Below, piece by piece: positions 9,410-17,226 of a DNA stretch of 64,000 nucleotides. Within the stretch, counting starts at the first letter, position 1; every line of letters begins with the position of its first letter. Below the pieces are notes generated by a model. That model was not told where the DNA came from. It saw only the letters and a program-made list of their open reading frames with translations, and ran no database searches. The DNA is from JAJEFO01 sp009843725. GTDB taxonomy: Bacteria; Pseudomonadota; Alphaproteobacteria; Rhodobacterales; Rhodobacteraceae. The stretch is from contig CBDEUJ010000003.1 of NCBI GenBank assembly GCA_965243215.1, positions 1,039,838 to 1,103,837 on the forward strand, given 5' to 3'. The position numbers were made by a program, and so were the translations under genes.

Positions 9410-10468
9410 TCAATCCGTAAACAGCCGGCCCACCAGCTGCGCCGTGTAATCCACTATTGGGACGATCCGTCCATAGTTGAGACGGGTCGGTCCGATCACT
9501 CCAACGGCTCCGATGATCCGTCGATCGGAGTTCATATAGGGAGAGACGACCAAAGAGGAACCGGAAAGCGAAAAAAGCTTGTTTTCCGATCCGATGAAAA
9601 TGCGCACGCCCTCCCCCGCGTCCGTCAGCTCGAGAAACTCCGCAATGTCGCGCTTGCGTTCCAGGTCGTCGAACAGGCGCCGGATCCGCTCCAGGTCCTC
9701 CTCCTCCGCACTTCCGGCCAGCAAGTTGGAACGGCCCCGCACGATCAGGCGTTCATAGTCGGTTCCCTCATTCTCCCAGATCACCGTTCCGCTTTCGACC
9801 AGGTCCCTTGCCAGTTCATTGAGCTTCTGTCGATGCTGCTGGATCTCCCTTTGGAAGACTTCGCCGAGTTCCGAAAGCGTATGGCCGGCCAATGCGGCGT
9901 TCAGGAAGTTCGCGGCCTCTCGAAAACTGCTTGCAGTCTGTCCCGGCGGCGGCGAGAACAGCCTGTTCTCGACATGTCCGTCCTCGAAGACCAGCACCAC
10001 CATGGCGCGATCGGCCGCCAGGCTGATGAACTCTATGTGCCGCACCGCTGCATCGTGCTTCGGCGCCAACACGAGAGATGCGCCCTGGGTCACGCCCGAC
10101 AGGGCCGAACCAACCCGGTCAAGCAAGGTCACGACGCTTTCGTCGGTCGACTGCAGTTCGGACTCTATGGCCTCCCGATCCTGGCTTGACGGATCCCGCA
10201 CTTCCATCATTCCGTCGACGAAGAGTCGCAGTCCGGACTCGGTCGGGAATCGCCCTGCAGAGGAATGCGGCGAATCCAGAAGTCCAAGATATTCCAGATC
10301 CTGCATGACGTTTCTAACCGTCGCAGCGCTGACCTTCTCGTTCAGTTCCCGCGTGAGCCTGCGCGAGCCCACCGGATCGCCGGTTTCCAGATATCCCTCC
10401 ACGACCCGTCGAAACACTTCGCGCGAGCGCTCGTTCATCTCATTCAGAAGCTGTCCTGCGTCGGTCAT
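9410..10468 (-). CDS. hrcA: Heat-inducible transcription repressor HrcA
   Basis: HrcA represses groE/dnaK-type operons by binding CIRCE elements, with GroEL feedback. The 352-residue protein has the N-terminal winged helix (VGSRRLTRELNEKVSAATVRNVMQDLE, about residues 33-60), followed by DSPHSSAGRFPTE, a hallmark of HrcA, and the C-terminal GAF-like domain ending in a region with MNSDRRIIGAVGVIGPTRLNYGR. It is the first gene of hrcA-grpE and divergent from rph. No CIRCE inverted repeat is visible upstream, so autoregulation through CIRCE is not supported here. Confidence 0.95.
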   Translation of the reverse strand: MTDAGQLLNEMNERSREVFRRVVEGYLETGDPVGSRRLTRELNEKVSAATVRNVMQDLEYLGLLDSPHSSAGRFPTESGLRLFVDGMMEVRDPSSQDREAIESELQSTDESVVTLLDRVGSALSGVTQGASLVLAPKHDAAVRHIEFISLAADRAMVVLVFEDGHVENRLFSPPPGQTASSFREAANFLNAALAGHTLSELGEVFQREIQQHRQKLNELARDLVESGTVIWENEGTDYERLIVRGRSNLLAGSAEEEDLERIRRLFDDLERKRDIAEFLELTDAGEGVRIFIGSENKLFSLSGSSLVVSPYMNSDRRIIGAVGVIGPTRLNYGRIVPIVDYTAQLVGRLFTD

Positions 10469-10495
10469 GGGTCGGTCGGGATGTCAGGGCGCTGC

Positions 10496-10524
10496 AATTA
10501 AATTGAAGCGGCGCACAAGGTCAA
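10496..10524 (-). promoter_or_regulatory. Sigma70-type promoter for hrcA-grpE
   Basis: Read on the minus strand, TTGACC (10524-10519) and TTAATT (10501-10496) are separated by exactly 17 bases. The -35 matches TTGACA in five of six positions. The predicted start of transcription leaves a leader of about 20 bases before the hrcA ATG at 10468. Confidence 0.5.
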
Positions 10525-10530
10525 TCGGGG

Positions 10531-10559
10531 TTGATGCAGTCCGGTCCCGCAACTATCAA
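10531..10559 (+). promoter_or_regulatory. Sigma70-type promoter for rph-rdgB-hemW
   Basis: TTGATG at 10531-10536 and TATCAA at 10554-10559 are 17 bases apart, 27 bases upstream of the rph ATG. It lies back to back with the hrcA promoter in the 118-base divergent gap. Confidence 0.4.
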
Positions 10560-10586
10560 GCGTCCCGTCCAAACCGGAGAATTCCC

Positions 10587-11297
10587 ATGCGGCCCTCGGG
10601 ACGAAAGAACGACGAGATGCGCAGCGTGTCCATCGAAGCGGGCGTCACGCGTCATGCGGAAGGATCATGCCTGATCAAGTGTGGCGACACGCAGGTTCTT
10701 TGCACCGCGTCGATCGATGGCCGGATACCGTTCTGGATGAAGAACTCCGGGCTTGGCTGGGTGACCGCGGAATACGGCATGCTGCCTCGCGCAACGCATT
10801 CGCGCGGCCGTCGCGAGGCCAAGACGGGTCAGTCCGGACGCACGCAGGAGATTCAGCGCCTCATTGGCCGGGCCCTTCGCGCCTGCGTGGACCGTTCCGC
10901 GCTCGGCGAACGCCAGATCGTCGTCGACTGCGATGTCCTGCAGGCCGATGGCGGCACACGCTGTGCATCCATTACCGGCGGCTGGGTTGCATTGCGTCTT
11001 GCGGCCAACGAGCTTTTGAAGTCCGGTCAGGTCACAGCCGATCCGGTCAAGGATCACGTTGCAGCCGTGTCCTGCGGCGTCTACGGCGGCCAGCCGATCC
11101 TCGACCTGGACTATCCTGAAGACAGCGAGGCAAGCGTTGACGGCAACTTCGTCATGACAGGTGCAGGCCGTCTTGTCGAAATCCAGACGTCGGCGGAAGG
11201 GGAGACGTTCTCGCGTGACGAAATGTCCGCGTTGCTAGACCTTGCCGGTCTTGGCGCCCAAGCCCTTGTCGCCGCACAAAAGGACGCCACCGCCTGA
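10587..11297 (+). CDS. rph: Ribonuclease PH
   Basis: Phosphorolytic 3' exonuclease that trims tRNA precursors. The 236-residue product is full length, with MRPSGR at the start, the RNA-binding/active-site blocks GWVTAEYGMLPRATHSR and the RTQEIQRLIGRALRA segment, and the phosphate-site region VDCDVLQADGGTR. The start at 10587 follows CGGAGA by five bases. An open frame continues upstream in phase but has no similarity. Its TGA overlaps the ATG of rdgB by one base, so rph-rdgB-hemW form an operon. Confidence 0.96.
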   Translation: MRPSGRKNDEMRSVSIEAGVTRHAEGSCLIKCGDTQVLCTASIDGRIPFWMKNSGLGWVTAEYGMLPRATHSRGRREAKTGQSGRTQEIQRLIGRALRACVDRSALGERQIVVDCDVLQADGGTRCASITGGWVALRLAANELLKSGQVTADPVKDHVAAVSCGVYGGQPILDLDYPEDSEASVDGNFVMTGAGRLVEIQTSAEGETFSRDEMSALLDLAGLGAQALVAAQKDATA

Positions 11298-11908
11298 TGC
11301 GCCGCCTTGCCGGCGACCGCCTTCTGGTCGCGACACACAATTCGGGAAAGCTCGAAGAGATCGCCGACTTGCTCAGTGGCCACGCCATCCAAGTCATCGG
11401 GGCGGCCGGCCTGGGTCTCCATGAACCGGAAGAGACCGGCACGGACTTCATCGCGAACGCCCGGATCAAGGCACATGCCGCGTCCCGCGCCACCGGGCTG
11501 CCCGCGCTTGCCGACGATTCCGGGCTCGAGATCAATGCCCTTGACGGCGCACCGGGCGTGCATACGGCAGACTGGGCGGAGACGCCCAACGGACGCGACT
11601 TCGTGCTCGCAATGACCCGCGCCTACAACGCGCTTGTCGATTCCGGCGCGGCACAGCCCTGGATCGCCCGGTTTTGCTGCACCTTCGTGCTTGCCTGGCC
11701 TGACGGGCACAGCGAGACATTCGAAGGGCACATGAACGGCCGGATCACGTGGCCCATGCGTGGCGACAAAGGCCATGGATATGACCCGATTTTCCAGCCC
11801 GATGGCCATGACATCACGTTCGGTCAGATGAGCCGCATGGAAAAGAACCGCATCAGCCACCGCGCCGATGCATTCCGGAAGCTGAAGGCGGTATTTCTGC
11901 ATGGATAG
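11297..11908 (+). CDS. rdgB: XTP/dITP diphosphatase
   Basis: Hydrolyses deaminated or non-canonical purine nucleoside triphosphates to monophosphates, protecting DNA from inosine/xanthosine. The 203-residue Ham1-family protein shows VATHNSGKLEEI (substrate loop), the LADDSGLEINALDGAPGVHTADW block and GHGYDPIFQPDG, then MEKNRISHRADAFRKL near the end. It overlaps rph by one base upstream and hemW by eight bases downstream, the usual arrangement in Rhodobacterales. Confidence 0.95.
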   Translation: MRRLAGDRLLVATHNSGKLEEIADLLSGHAIQVIGAAGLGLHEPEETGTDFIANARIKAHAASRATGLPALADDSGLEINALDGAPGVHTADWAETPNGRDFVLAMTRAYNALVDSGAAQPWIARFCCTFVLAWPDGHSETFEGHMNGRITWPMRGDKGHGYDPIFQPDGHDITFGQMSRMEKNRISHRADAFRKLKAVFLHG

Positions 11909-13085
11909 GGGCTTTGGGCTCTATGTTCATTGGCCGTTCTGTCAGGCAAAGTGTCCCTATTGCGATTTCAACAGCCATGTCGCCGCATCCATCGACCACC
12001 CACGCTGGCAGAAAGCGTTCCTGAAGGAAGTCACGAGAATCCGGGAAGAGGCCGGTCCTCGCAGGCTGGGTTCGATTTTCTTCGGCGGCGGCACGCCGAG
12101 CCTCATGGCGGCTGAGACCGTCGCCAGCATCGTCGAGGCGGCAATGGATGCATGGACCCCCGCCGACGACATCGAGATCACGCTTGAGGCCAACCCGACC
12201 TCGGTCGAAGCCGGCCGTTTTCGCGCCTACGCCAAGGCTGGCGTCAATCGCCTCTCGCTTGGCATCCAGTCGCTTCGGAATCCGGACCTGAGGGCGCTTG
12301 GCCGTCTTCACACGAGCGCCGAGGCCATCGCTGCCTACGAAATCGCGCGATCCGTGTTTCCACGCGTGTCTTTCGACCTGATCTACGCCCGCCAGAACCA
12401 GACAGCCGCGGAATGGGAGGCGGAACTTGCAGAAGCTCTCGAACTCGCCGCCGATCACGTGTCACTCTACCAGCTTGCGATTGAGCCAGGCACGGCGTTC
12501 GGCGACCGTCACGCTGCCGGCCGTCTGCCGGGACTTCCGGACGAGGGCCGCTCCCTGGACATGTTCAACATCACGCAGGACATGACAGAGGCGGCAGGAT
12601 TTCCTGCCTATGAAATCTCGAACCACGCGCGGCCAGGAGAGGAAGGCCGGCACAATCTTGTGTATTGGCGCTCGGGCAGTTGGGCTGGCATCGGACCAGG
12701 CGCGCATGGTCGCCTGACAATTGACGGCCTTCGCATCGCAACGGAATGCCATTCCGGCCCGGATCGCTGGCTCGACGCCGTGGAAACGACTGGCAGCGGC
12801 TACTGCCGGCGCGATGCCGTTTCCGCAGCGGACACACGCATCGAGGCCGTCATGGCAGGTCTGCGCCTAGCGGAAGGCGTCACGACAGACATGCTTGAAG
12901 AATGCAATAATATCAATTGGTTGGTGGAGTCCGGGCATTTGGAGCGAACGCCGGACTTCGTTCGAACAACCCGCAAGGGCCGTCCCCTTCTTGACGCGAT
13001 TCTAAGGGAAATCCTCGTTCAGCCCGTCCCCGTGGTCACCAGCAGCCGTCGGCAGAGCTCGTCGAACTGCTCGAGGCTCCCGTAG
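11901..13085 (+). CDS. hemW: Radical SAM heme chaperone HemW, with run-on C-terminus
   Basis: HemW is the CPO-like radical SAM protein that delivers heme. It has the Cys-x3-Cys-x2-Cys cluster motif (FCQAKCPYCDF, Cys14/18/21), FFGGGTPSL, and the NLVYWRSGSWAGIGPGAHGR block; residues 1 to about 372 look normal. The family normally ends near LDAILREIL. Here the frame continues for roughly 22 low-complexity residues (QPVPVVTSSRRQS...) to a TAG at 13083-13085, which lies 67 bases inside the convergent parB. That tail is read from the GC-rich block and looks like loss of the native stop at a recombination junction. The core is probably functional. Confidence 0.9.
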   Translation: MDRGFGLYVHWPFCQAKCPYCDFNSHVAASIDHPRWQKAFLKEVTRIREEAGPRRLGSIFFGGGTPSLMAAETVASIVEAAMDAWTPADDIEITLEANPTSVEAGRFRAYAKAGVNRLSLGIQSLRNPDLRALGRLHTSAEAIAAYEIARSVFPRVSFDLIYARQNQTAAEWEAELAEALELAADHVSLYQLAIEPGTAFGDRHAAGRLPGLPDEGRSLDMFNITQDMTEAAGFPAYEISNHARPGEEGRHNLVYWRSGSWAGIGPGAHGRLTIDGLRIATECHSGPDRWLDAVETTGSGYCRRDAVSAADTRIEAVMAGLRLAEGVTTDMLEECNNINWLVESGHLERTPDFVRTTRKGRPLLDAILREILVQPVPVVTSSRRQSSSNCSRLP

Positions 13086-13860
13086 CGGAGCGTCACCGAG
13101 CCCGTCCCGCCGCCGGCAGCGTGGTCGATGCTCACCTTCATGCCGAGCGCGGCCGCCAGGTCCCGCTCCGCGGCACGCGTGTCCGCGTCCTTCTCCCGCC
13201 GCCGCCCGCCGCGGGGCCGCGGCCGGCCGCCGTCCCGGTCCTCCTGGGCCAGCGCCTCGGCCTGGCGCACCGACAGCCCCTTGGCGACGATCCGCCGCGC
13301 CAGCCCCTCCGGGTCCGCCGCCGTCACCAGCGCGCGCGCATGGCCCGCCGACAGGTCCCCGGAGAGCACCAGCTCCTGCACGGCCTGCGGCAGCGCGAGC
13401 AGGCGGAGCAGGTTCGCGACGTGGCTGCGGCTCTTCCCCAGGGCCCGGGCGAGCGCCTCCTGGGTGTGGCCGAAGCGCTCCATCAGCTGCCGGTACCCCG
13501 CCGCCTCCTCCAGCGCGTTCAGGTCGGCGCGCTGGATGTTCTCGACGATGGCGATCTCCAGCACCTCGGCGTCGTCGAGGTCGCGCACGATCGCGGGCAC
13601 CTCGTGCAGCCGCGCGCGCTGCGCGGCCCGCCACCGGCGCTCGCCGGCCACGATCTCGTAGCGGTCCGGGTCGCGGGGGTCCCGCCGGAGGACCAGGGGC
13701 TGGATGATCCCCTTCTCGCGGACCGAGGCGGCGAGCTCGTCGAGCGCGGCTTCCGCGAACGCCCGCCGCGGCTGGCCGGGGTTCGGGGAGATCCGGTCGA
13801 TGCCCACCGTCGTCTCGCCGGCCCGCAACGCGCCCGGTCCGGACCCCGGCTTCGCCTCAA
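13019..13860. other. Foreign-looking GC-rich block replacing most of parB
   Basis: Hand counts of 60-base rows in this block give 67% to 90% GC (most 75-82%), against about 50-67% in rows on either side. Third codon positions of parB are nearly all G or C with heavy GTG, CTG, GAG and GCG use. The left edge coincides with the parB stop codon (13019-13021), the right edge lies near 13840-13860 within parB codons 25-30. This pattern fits homologous replacement of the parB body by DNA from a higher-GC relative; an assembly chimera is the alternative. Exact edges are estimates. Confidence 0.7.
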
Positions 13861-13933
13861 GGTCGGCCATGAGAGCCGAAATCCCGCGCCTGGGCGCCAA
13901 TCCGCGCCGTATTTCAGCCTTCCCCTTGGCCAT
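13019..13933 (-). CDS. parB: Chromosome partitioning protein ParB (mosaic gene)
   Basis: ParB is the CTPase that loads on parS centromeres and works with ParA to segregate the origin. The 304-residue protein has the N-terminal LEAKPG... linker, the ParB/Srx motif VAGERRWRAAQRA, ENIQRADLNALEEA, the helix-turn-helix HTQEALARALGKSRSHVANLLRLL and a C-terminal dimerisation end (GSVTLRYGSLEQFDELCRRLL). The ATG at 13933 (MAKGKAEIRR) follows GAGAGG by seven bases; a GTG at 13948 is possible and would overlap parA. Codons from about 28 onward are extremely GC-rich and unlike the neighbours, while the first ~25 codons are native in style. The gene is intact across the junction. Confidence 0.95.
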   Translation of the reverse strand: MAKGKAEIRRGLAPRRGISALMADLEAKPGSGPGALRAGETTVGIDRISPNPGQPRRAFAEAALDELAASVREKGIIQPLVLRRDPRDPDRYEIVAGERRWRAAQRARLHEVPAIVRDLDDAEVLEIAIVENIQRADLNALEEAAGYRQLMERFGHTQEALARALGKSRSHVANLLRLLALPQAVQELVLSGDLSAGHARALVTAADPEGLARRIVAKGLSVRQAEALAQEDRDGGRPRPRGGRRREKDADTRAAERDLAAALGMKVSIDHAAGGGTGSVTLRYGSLEQFDELCRRLLVTTGTG

Positions 13934-13944
13934 GGTTTTGCCTC

Positions 13945-14748
13945 TCACGATGTGATCTGCGCTTGCTTCCCTAGCATCTCCCTTGCCAAGGCACGATAGG
14001 CCAAGGCGCCCTTGGATTCCGGCTCATAGCCGATTACGGGCATTGCGTAGCCGGGCGCCTCGGAGATGCGCACGTTTCGCGGCACAATCGTCTCATAGAC
14101 GAGGCCGCCCAGGGTTTCTCGGGCATCGCCCGCCACTTGTTGGCTCAGCTTGTTCCGACCGTCATACATGGTCAGGACGATTCCCTCGATGCGCAGGTCC
14201 GGGTTGGCCGTGTCGCGCACCTGTCTAAGGGTCAGCATCAGCTGCGACAGCCCCTCAAGCGCCAGGAACTCTGTCTGCAGCGGAACGAGGACGGAATCAG
14301 CAGCCACCATCGCGTTCACGGTCAGGAGATTCAGCGCCGGGGGGCAGTCAATCAGCATGAAACGAAAGCCCAGCGCGTCCGTGTCCGGATGCCTCAACGC
14401 GTTGCGCAACAGGAAGCTCCGTCGCTCCATCGATACCATTTCGACATCTGCGGAGCTCAGGTCTGTCGTGCCTGGAGCCACATAGAGCCCCTCGACTCCG
14501 CAATCCTGCACCACGCGCTGCAGCTCCACTCCCTCCAAGACCAGGTCGTAAGTCGTGTGTTCCCGGAGCTCGTGCCCTATTCCCAGCCCGGTGGACGCGT
14601 TGCTTTGAGGATCAAGGTCAACAAGAAGTGTCTTGTATCCCGATTCCGCGAGCGCGGCCCCAAGGTTGATCGCCGTCGTCGTCTTTCCGACGCCGCCTTT
14701 CTGGTTGGCGATCGCGATGATTCGCGGCCGGGGGCTCCGCTCAGGCAC
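13945..14748 (-). CDS. parA: Chromosome partitioning ATPase ParA
   Basis: Walker-type ATPase that forms the nucleoid gradient moving ParB-parS complexes. The 267-residue protein has the deviant Walker A KGGVGKTTT (residues 17-25) with the signature lysine, Walker A' VDLDPQSNAS, and Walker B LIDCPP. The C-terminal region ISEAPGYAMPVIGYEPESKGALAYRALA is typical of chromosomal ParA/Soj. It lies between rsmG (8-base overlap) and parB, all minus strand, so rsmG-parA-parB are likely co-transcribed. In contrast to parB its base composition is normal for the region. Confidence 0.96.
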   Translation of the reverse strand: MPERSPRPRIIAIANQKGGVGKTTTAINLGAALAESGYKTLLVDLDPQSNASTGLGIGHELREHTTYDLVLEGVELQRVVQDCGVEGLYVAPGTTDLSSADVEMVSMERRSFLLRNALRHPDTDALGFRFMLIDCPPALNLLTVNAMVAADSVLVPLQTEFLALEGLSQLMLTLRQVRDTANPDLRIEGIVLTMYDGRNKLSQQVAGDARETLGGLVYETIVPRNVRISEAPGYAMPVIGYEPESKGALAYRALAREMLGKQAQITS

Positions 14749-15349
14749 GCCTTATTCCTCCAATGCTCAGGATCACGGCCTCTTCGTCCGTCTCGCTTGG
14801 ATATGTTTCGCAATCAAAGCGCCAGTGTTCAAGCGCCTGCCTGATCTCGTCCCGCACTTTCCTCCCTTTCGGCAGGATTGCCCGGCCATCGGGTTTCAGG
14901 TGCCGGTGCACGTGGCAAAGAAGCGTGCCGAGAGGCGCAAGGGCGCGCGCCGATACCACGTCACCGCATTGTGGTTCCGCATTCTCAAGCCGCTCGGATA
15001 TGACCTTGAAACCGGTGGTTTGCCGCGAAAGAGCGCCCAGAAAGGCGGCCTTTCTCTGATCGGCCTCAATCAGGACGGTCTCGGTCGTGTCCTTTGCCAT
15101 GATGGCAACGACCGCTCCGGGAAAGCCTCCGCCGCTCCCAAGGTCGACCCAGCGACGCGCCGGAGGCGCCAGCCGAAGCAGTTGCGCCGAATCAAGAAAG
15201 TGCCGCGTCCACAACGCCTCCATCGTTCCTGCCGACACGAGGTTTATGCTCCGATTCCAGCTCCTCAGGAGCGCCGCGTGAATCTCGAGCATCGCCAATG
15301 TTTCACGTGAAACATTCGTCCGGGCGCAAAACTCGGCCTTTCCGGTCAT
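14741..15349 (-). CDS. rsmG: 16S rRNA (guanine527-N7)-methyltransferase RsmG
   Basis: Methylates G527 of 16S rRNA with SAM; loss gives low-level streptomycin resistance. The 202-residue protein shows the SAM motif WVDLGSGGGFPG (about residues 67-78), IEADQRKAAFL and the SARALAPLGTLL block. Codons 12-17 (NVSRET) are formed by a perfect parS palindrome, so the start of this gene doubles as a centromere site. It overlaps mnmG by 4 bases upstream and parA by 8 downstream. Confidence 0.95.
   Translation of the reverse strand: MTGKAEFCARTNVSRETLAMLEIHAALLRSWNRSINLVSAGTMEALWTRHFLDSAQLLRLAPPARRWVDLGSGGGFPGAVVAIMAKDTTETVLIEADQRKAAFLGALSRQTTGFKVISERLENAEPQCGDVVSARALAPLGTLLCHVHRHLKPDGRAILPKGRKVRDEIRQALEHWRFDCETYPSETDEEAVILSIGGIRRA
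15299..15314. other. parS centromere site (in rsmG)
   Basis: TGTTTCACGTGAAACA is a perfect 16-base palindrome, identical to the ParB-binding parS sequence found in many bacteria. It lies inside codons of rsmG that read V-S-R-E-T. ParB and ParA are encoded 0.5 to 2.3 kb away. Confidence 0.9.
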
Positions 15350-17220
15350 GATGCGCGGCGTTCGTCCATGCGAAGCCTTGCCAGGATCAGCGTCAGCGCG
15401 GCAGGCGTCATGCCTTCGACCCGACCGGCCTGCCCGAGCGTTTCCGGGCGCACTGCCGCAAGCTTCTGCCGCAATTCACTGGAGAGCCCGCTCAGGATCC
15501 CGTAGTCGAAGTCCGTCGGGATCGCGTGCCTCTCATCGCGCCGGAGGTTGTCCACATCCCTTGCCTGCCGCGCCACGTATTGCGCATAAAGGGCGTCACG
15601 CTTCAGCTGTTCCTGGATATCCACACGAATATCCGAAAGCTCCGGCCGCAGGGCCAGAAGATCTTCAAAGCCGACATCCGCAAAGGCCAGGAGTTCCGGC
15701 CCTGTTCGCGCCGCGCCGCCTCGCGAAATCCGAATGCCGGCATCGGCGGCCTCGGAAGCGGAAACTTGCACCTGCTCCAGGCGCGCCCTGCCGGATTCCA
15801 GCGCATTCATCTTTTTGGCGAACGCCGCTTGCCGTGCCTTGCCTATGCATCCGATCCCGATTCCGGCCGGGGTCAGGCGCTGGTCCGCATTGTCCGCCCG
15901 CAGGGAAAGCCTGAATTCGGCGCGGGACGTGAACATCCTGTAGGGTTCGGTCACGCCTCGGGTCACGAGATCATCGATCATGACCCCAATGTACGAGGAT
16001 TCCCGCGAAAACCTGGCTGGCTCGAGGCCCCGGGCATCAGCGGCCGCATTGAGGCCTGCAACCAGGCCCTGCGCCGCCGCCTCTTCGTATCCCGTCGTCC
16101 CGTTGATCTGGCCGGCAAGGTAGAGGCCCTCGACGTCCCGCAACCTCAATGTTGACGCGAGCGCCCGCGGGTCGACATAGTCGTATTCGATCGCGTAGCC
16201 CGGTTGCGCGATCTCCGCTCGCTCCAGGCCCGCAATTGATTGAACGTAGTCATGTTGCACGTCTTCCGGCAGCGAAGTCGAAAGACCGTTCGGATAGACC
16301 AGGTCCGTGTTCAGTCCTTCCGGCTCCAGGAAGACCTGATGCGCGGACTTGTCTGCGAATCGCACCACCTTGTCCTCAATGGACGGGCAGTATCTTGGCC
16401 CGACCCCCCCGATGTTCCCGCCGTACATGGCCGACCGGCCAAGGTTCTGCCGGATGATGTCGTGCGTCCTCTCGTTGGTGCGCGTGATTCCGCAAGCGAT
16501 CTGCCGTGCCGCCGCACGCTGCGTCAGAAACGAAAAGAACACGGGATCTTCGTCGCTGGGCTGCATTTCAAGCCCGTCCCAGTCAATGGAAGACGCGCGC
16601 AGCCGTGGAGGCGTTCCCGTTTTCAGCCGCCCGAGGGGCAGCCCGAATTCATCGATCCGCTCCGCCAGGGCCACCGACGGCGAGTCGCCAATCCGTCCGC
16701 CCGGGCGCGACGTGGTGCCGATATGGATCGTTCCGCGCAGGAAGGTTCCCGTGGTCAGCACGGTCGCAGCGGCCTTGACCCTAGATCCGTCCGCAAGCAC
16801 GACCCCCGCGACCCGGAACCCGTCCATGATGAGGTCCGTCACTTCGCCTTCCAGAATGCCTATCTCTGGATGATCCGCAATTTCTGCAAGCATTGCAGCA
16901 CGATAGAGTGCCCTGTCTGCTTGGGCTCGAGGCCCCTGGACCGCCGGGCCCTTGCGACGGTTCAGAAGCCGGAACTGGATGCCTGCCCGGTCCGCCACGC
17001 GGCCCATGACCCCGTCGAGGGCATCGATTTCCCGTACAAGGTGCCCCTTGCCCAGACCGCCGATCGCCGGGTTGCATGACATGACACCGATTCCGTCACG
17101 CGAAAGCGTGACAAGAATCACGCGCGCGCCCCTCCGCGCCGCAGCATGGGCTGCATCCGCGCCGGCATGACCGCCGCCGACAACAACCACGACTGGCCGA
17201 GACTGTTTCACGTGAAACAC
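15346..17220 (-). CDS. mnmG: tRNA uridine-34 5-carboxymethylaminomethyl modification enzyme MnmG
   Basis: FAD enzyme that with MnmE modifies wobble U34 of several tRNAs. The 624-residue protein begins MFHVKQSRPV, then the Rossmann FAD motif GGGHAGADAAHAAARRGA, MSCNPAIGGLGKGHLVREIDALDG with its conserved cysteine, and later GNIGGVGPRYCPSIEDKV and GQINGTTGYEEAAAQGL. All are family hallmarks, and the length is normal. The first codons (FHVKQ) are made by a parS palindrome. It lies 6 bases after mnmE and overlaps rsmG by 4, giving the operon mnmE-mnmG-rsmG-parA-parB. Confidence 0.97.
   Translation of the reverse strand: MFHVKQSRPVVVVVGGGHAGADAAHAAARRGARVILVTLSRDGIGVMSCNPAIGGLGKGHLVREIDALDGVMGRVADRAGIQFRLLNRRKGPAVQGPRAQADRALYRAAMLAEIADHPEIGILEGEVTDLIMDGFRVAGVVLADGSRVKAAATVLTTGTFLRGTIHIGTTSRPGGRIGDSPSVALAERIDEFGLPLGRLKTGTPPRLRASSIDWDGLEMQPSDEDPVFFSFLTQRAAARQIACGITRTNERTHDIIRQNLGRSAMYGGNIGGVGPRYCPSIEDKVVRFADKSAHQVFLEPEGLNTDLVYPNGLSTSLPEDVQHDYVQSIAGLERAEIAQPGYAIEYDYVDPRALASTLRLRDVEGLYLAGQINGTTGYEEAAAQGLVAGLNAAADARGLEPARFSRESSYIGVMIDDLVTRGVTEPYRMFTSRAEFRLSLRADNADQRLTPAGIGIGCIGKARQAAFAKKMNALESGRARLEQVQVSASEAADAGIRISRGGAARTGPELLAFADVGFEDLLALRPELSDIRVDIQEQLKRDALYAQYVARQARDVDNLRRDERHAIPTDFDYGILSGLSSELRQKLAAVRPETLGQAGRVEGMTPAALTLILARLRMDERRAS
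17204..17219. other. parS centromere site (start of mnmG)
   Basis: A second perfect copy of TGTTTCACGTGAAACA, positioned at the start codon of mnmG so that it encodes F-H-V-K-Q. It is about 3.2 kb from the candidate oriC gap and 1.9 kb from the first parS. Confidence 0.9.
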
Positions 17221-17226
17221 CGTTTG

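Noticed and set aside
10469..10586. CIRCE operator before hrcA
   Set aside because: No 9-base inverted repeat with 9-base spacer matching CIRCE is present.
13002..13634. Second long open frame inside parB
   Set aside because: Glycine/arginine/alanine-rich translation typical of a shifted frame in very GC-rich DNA; ParB motifs lie in the other frame.
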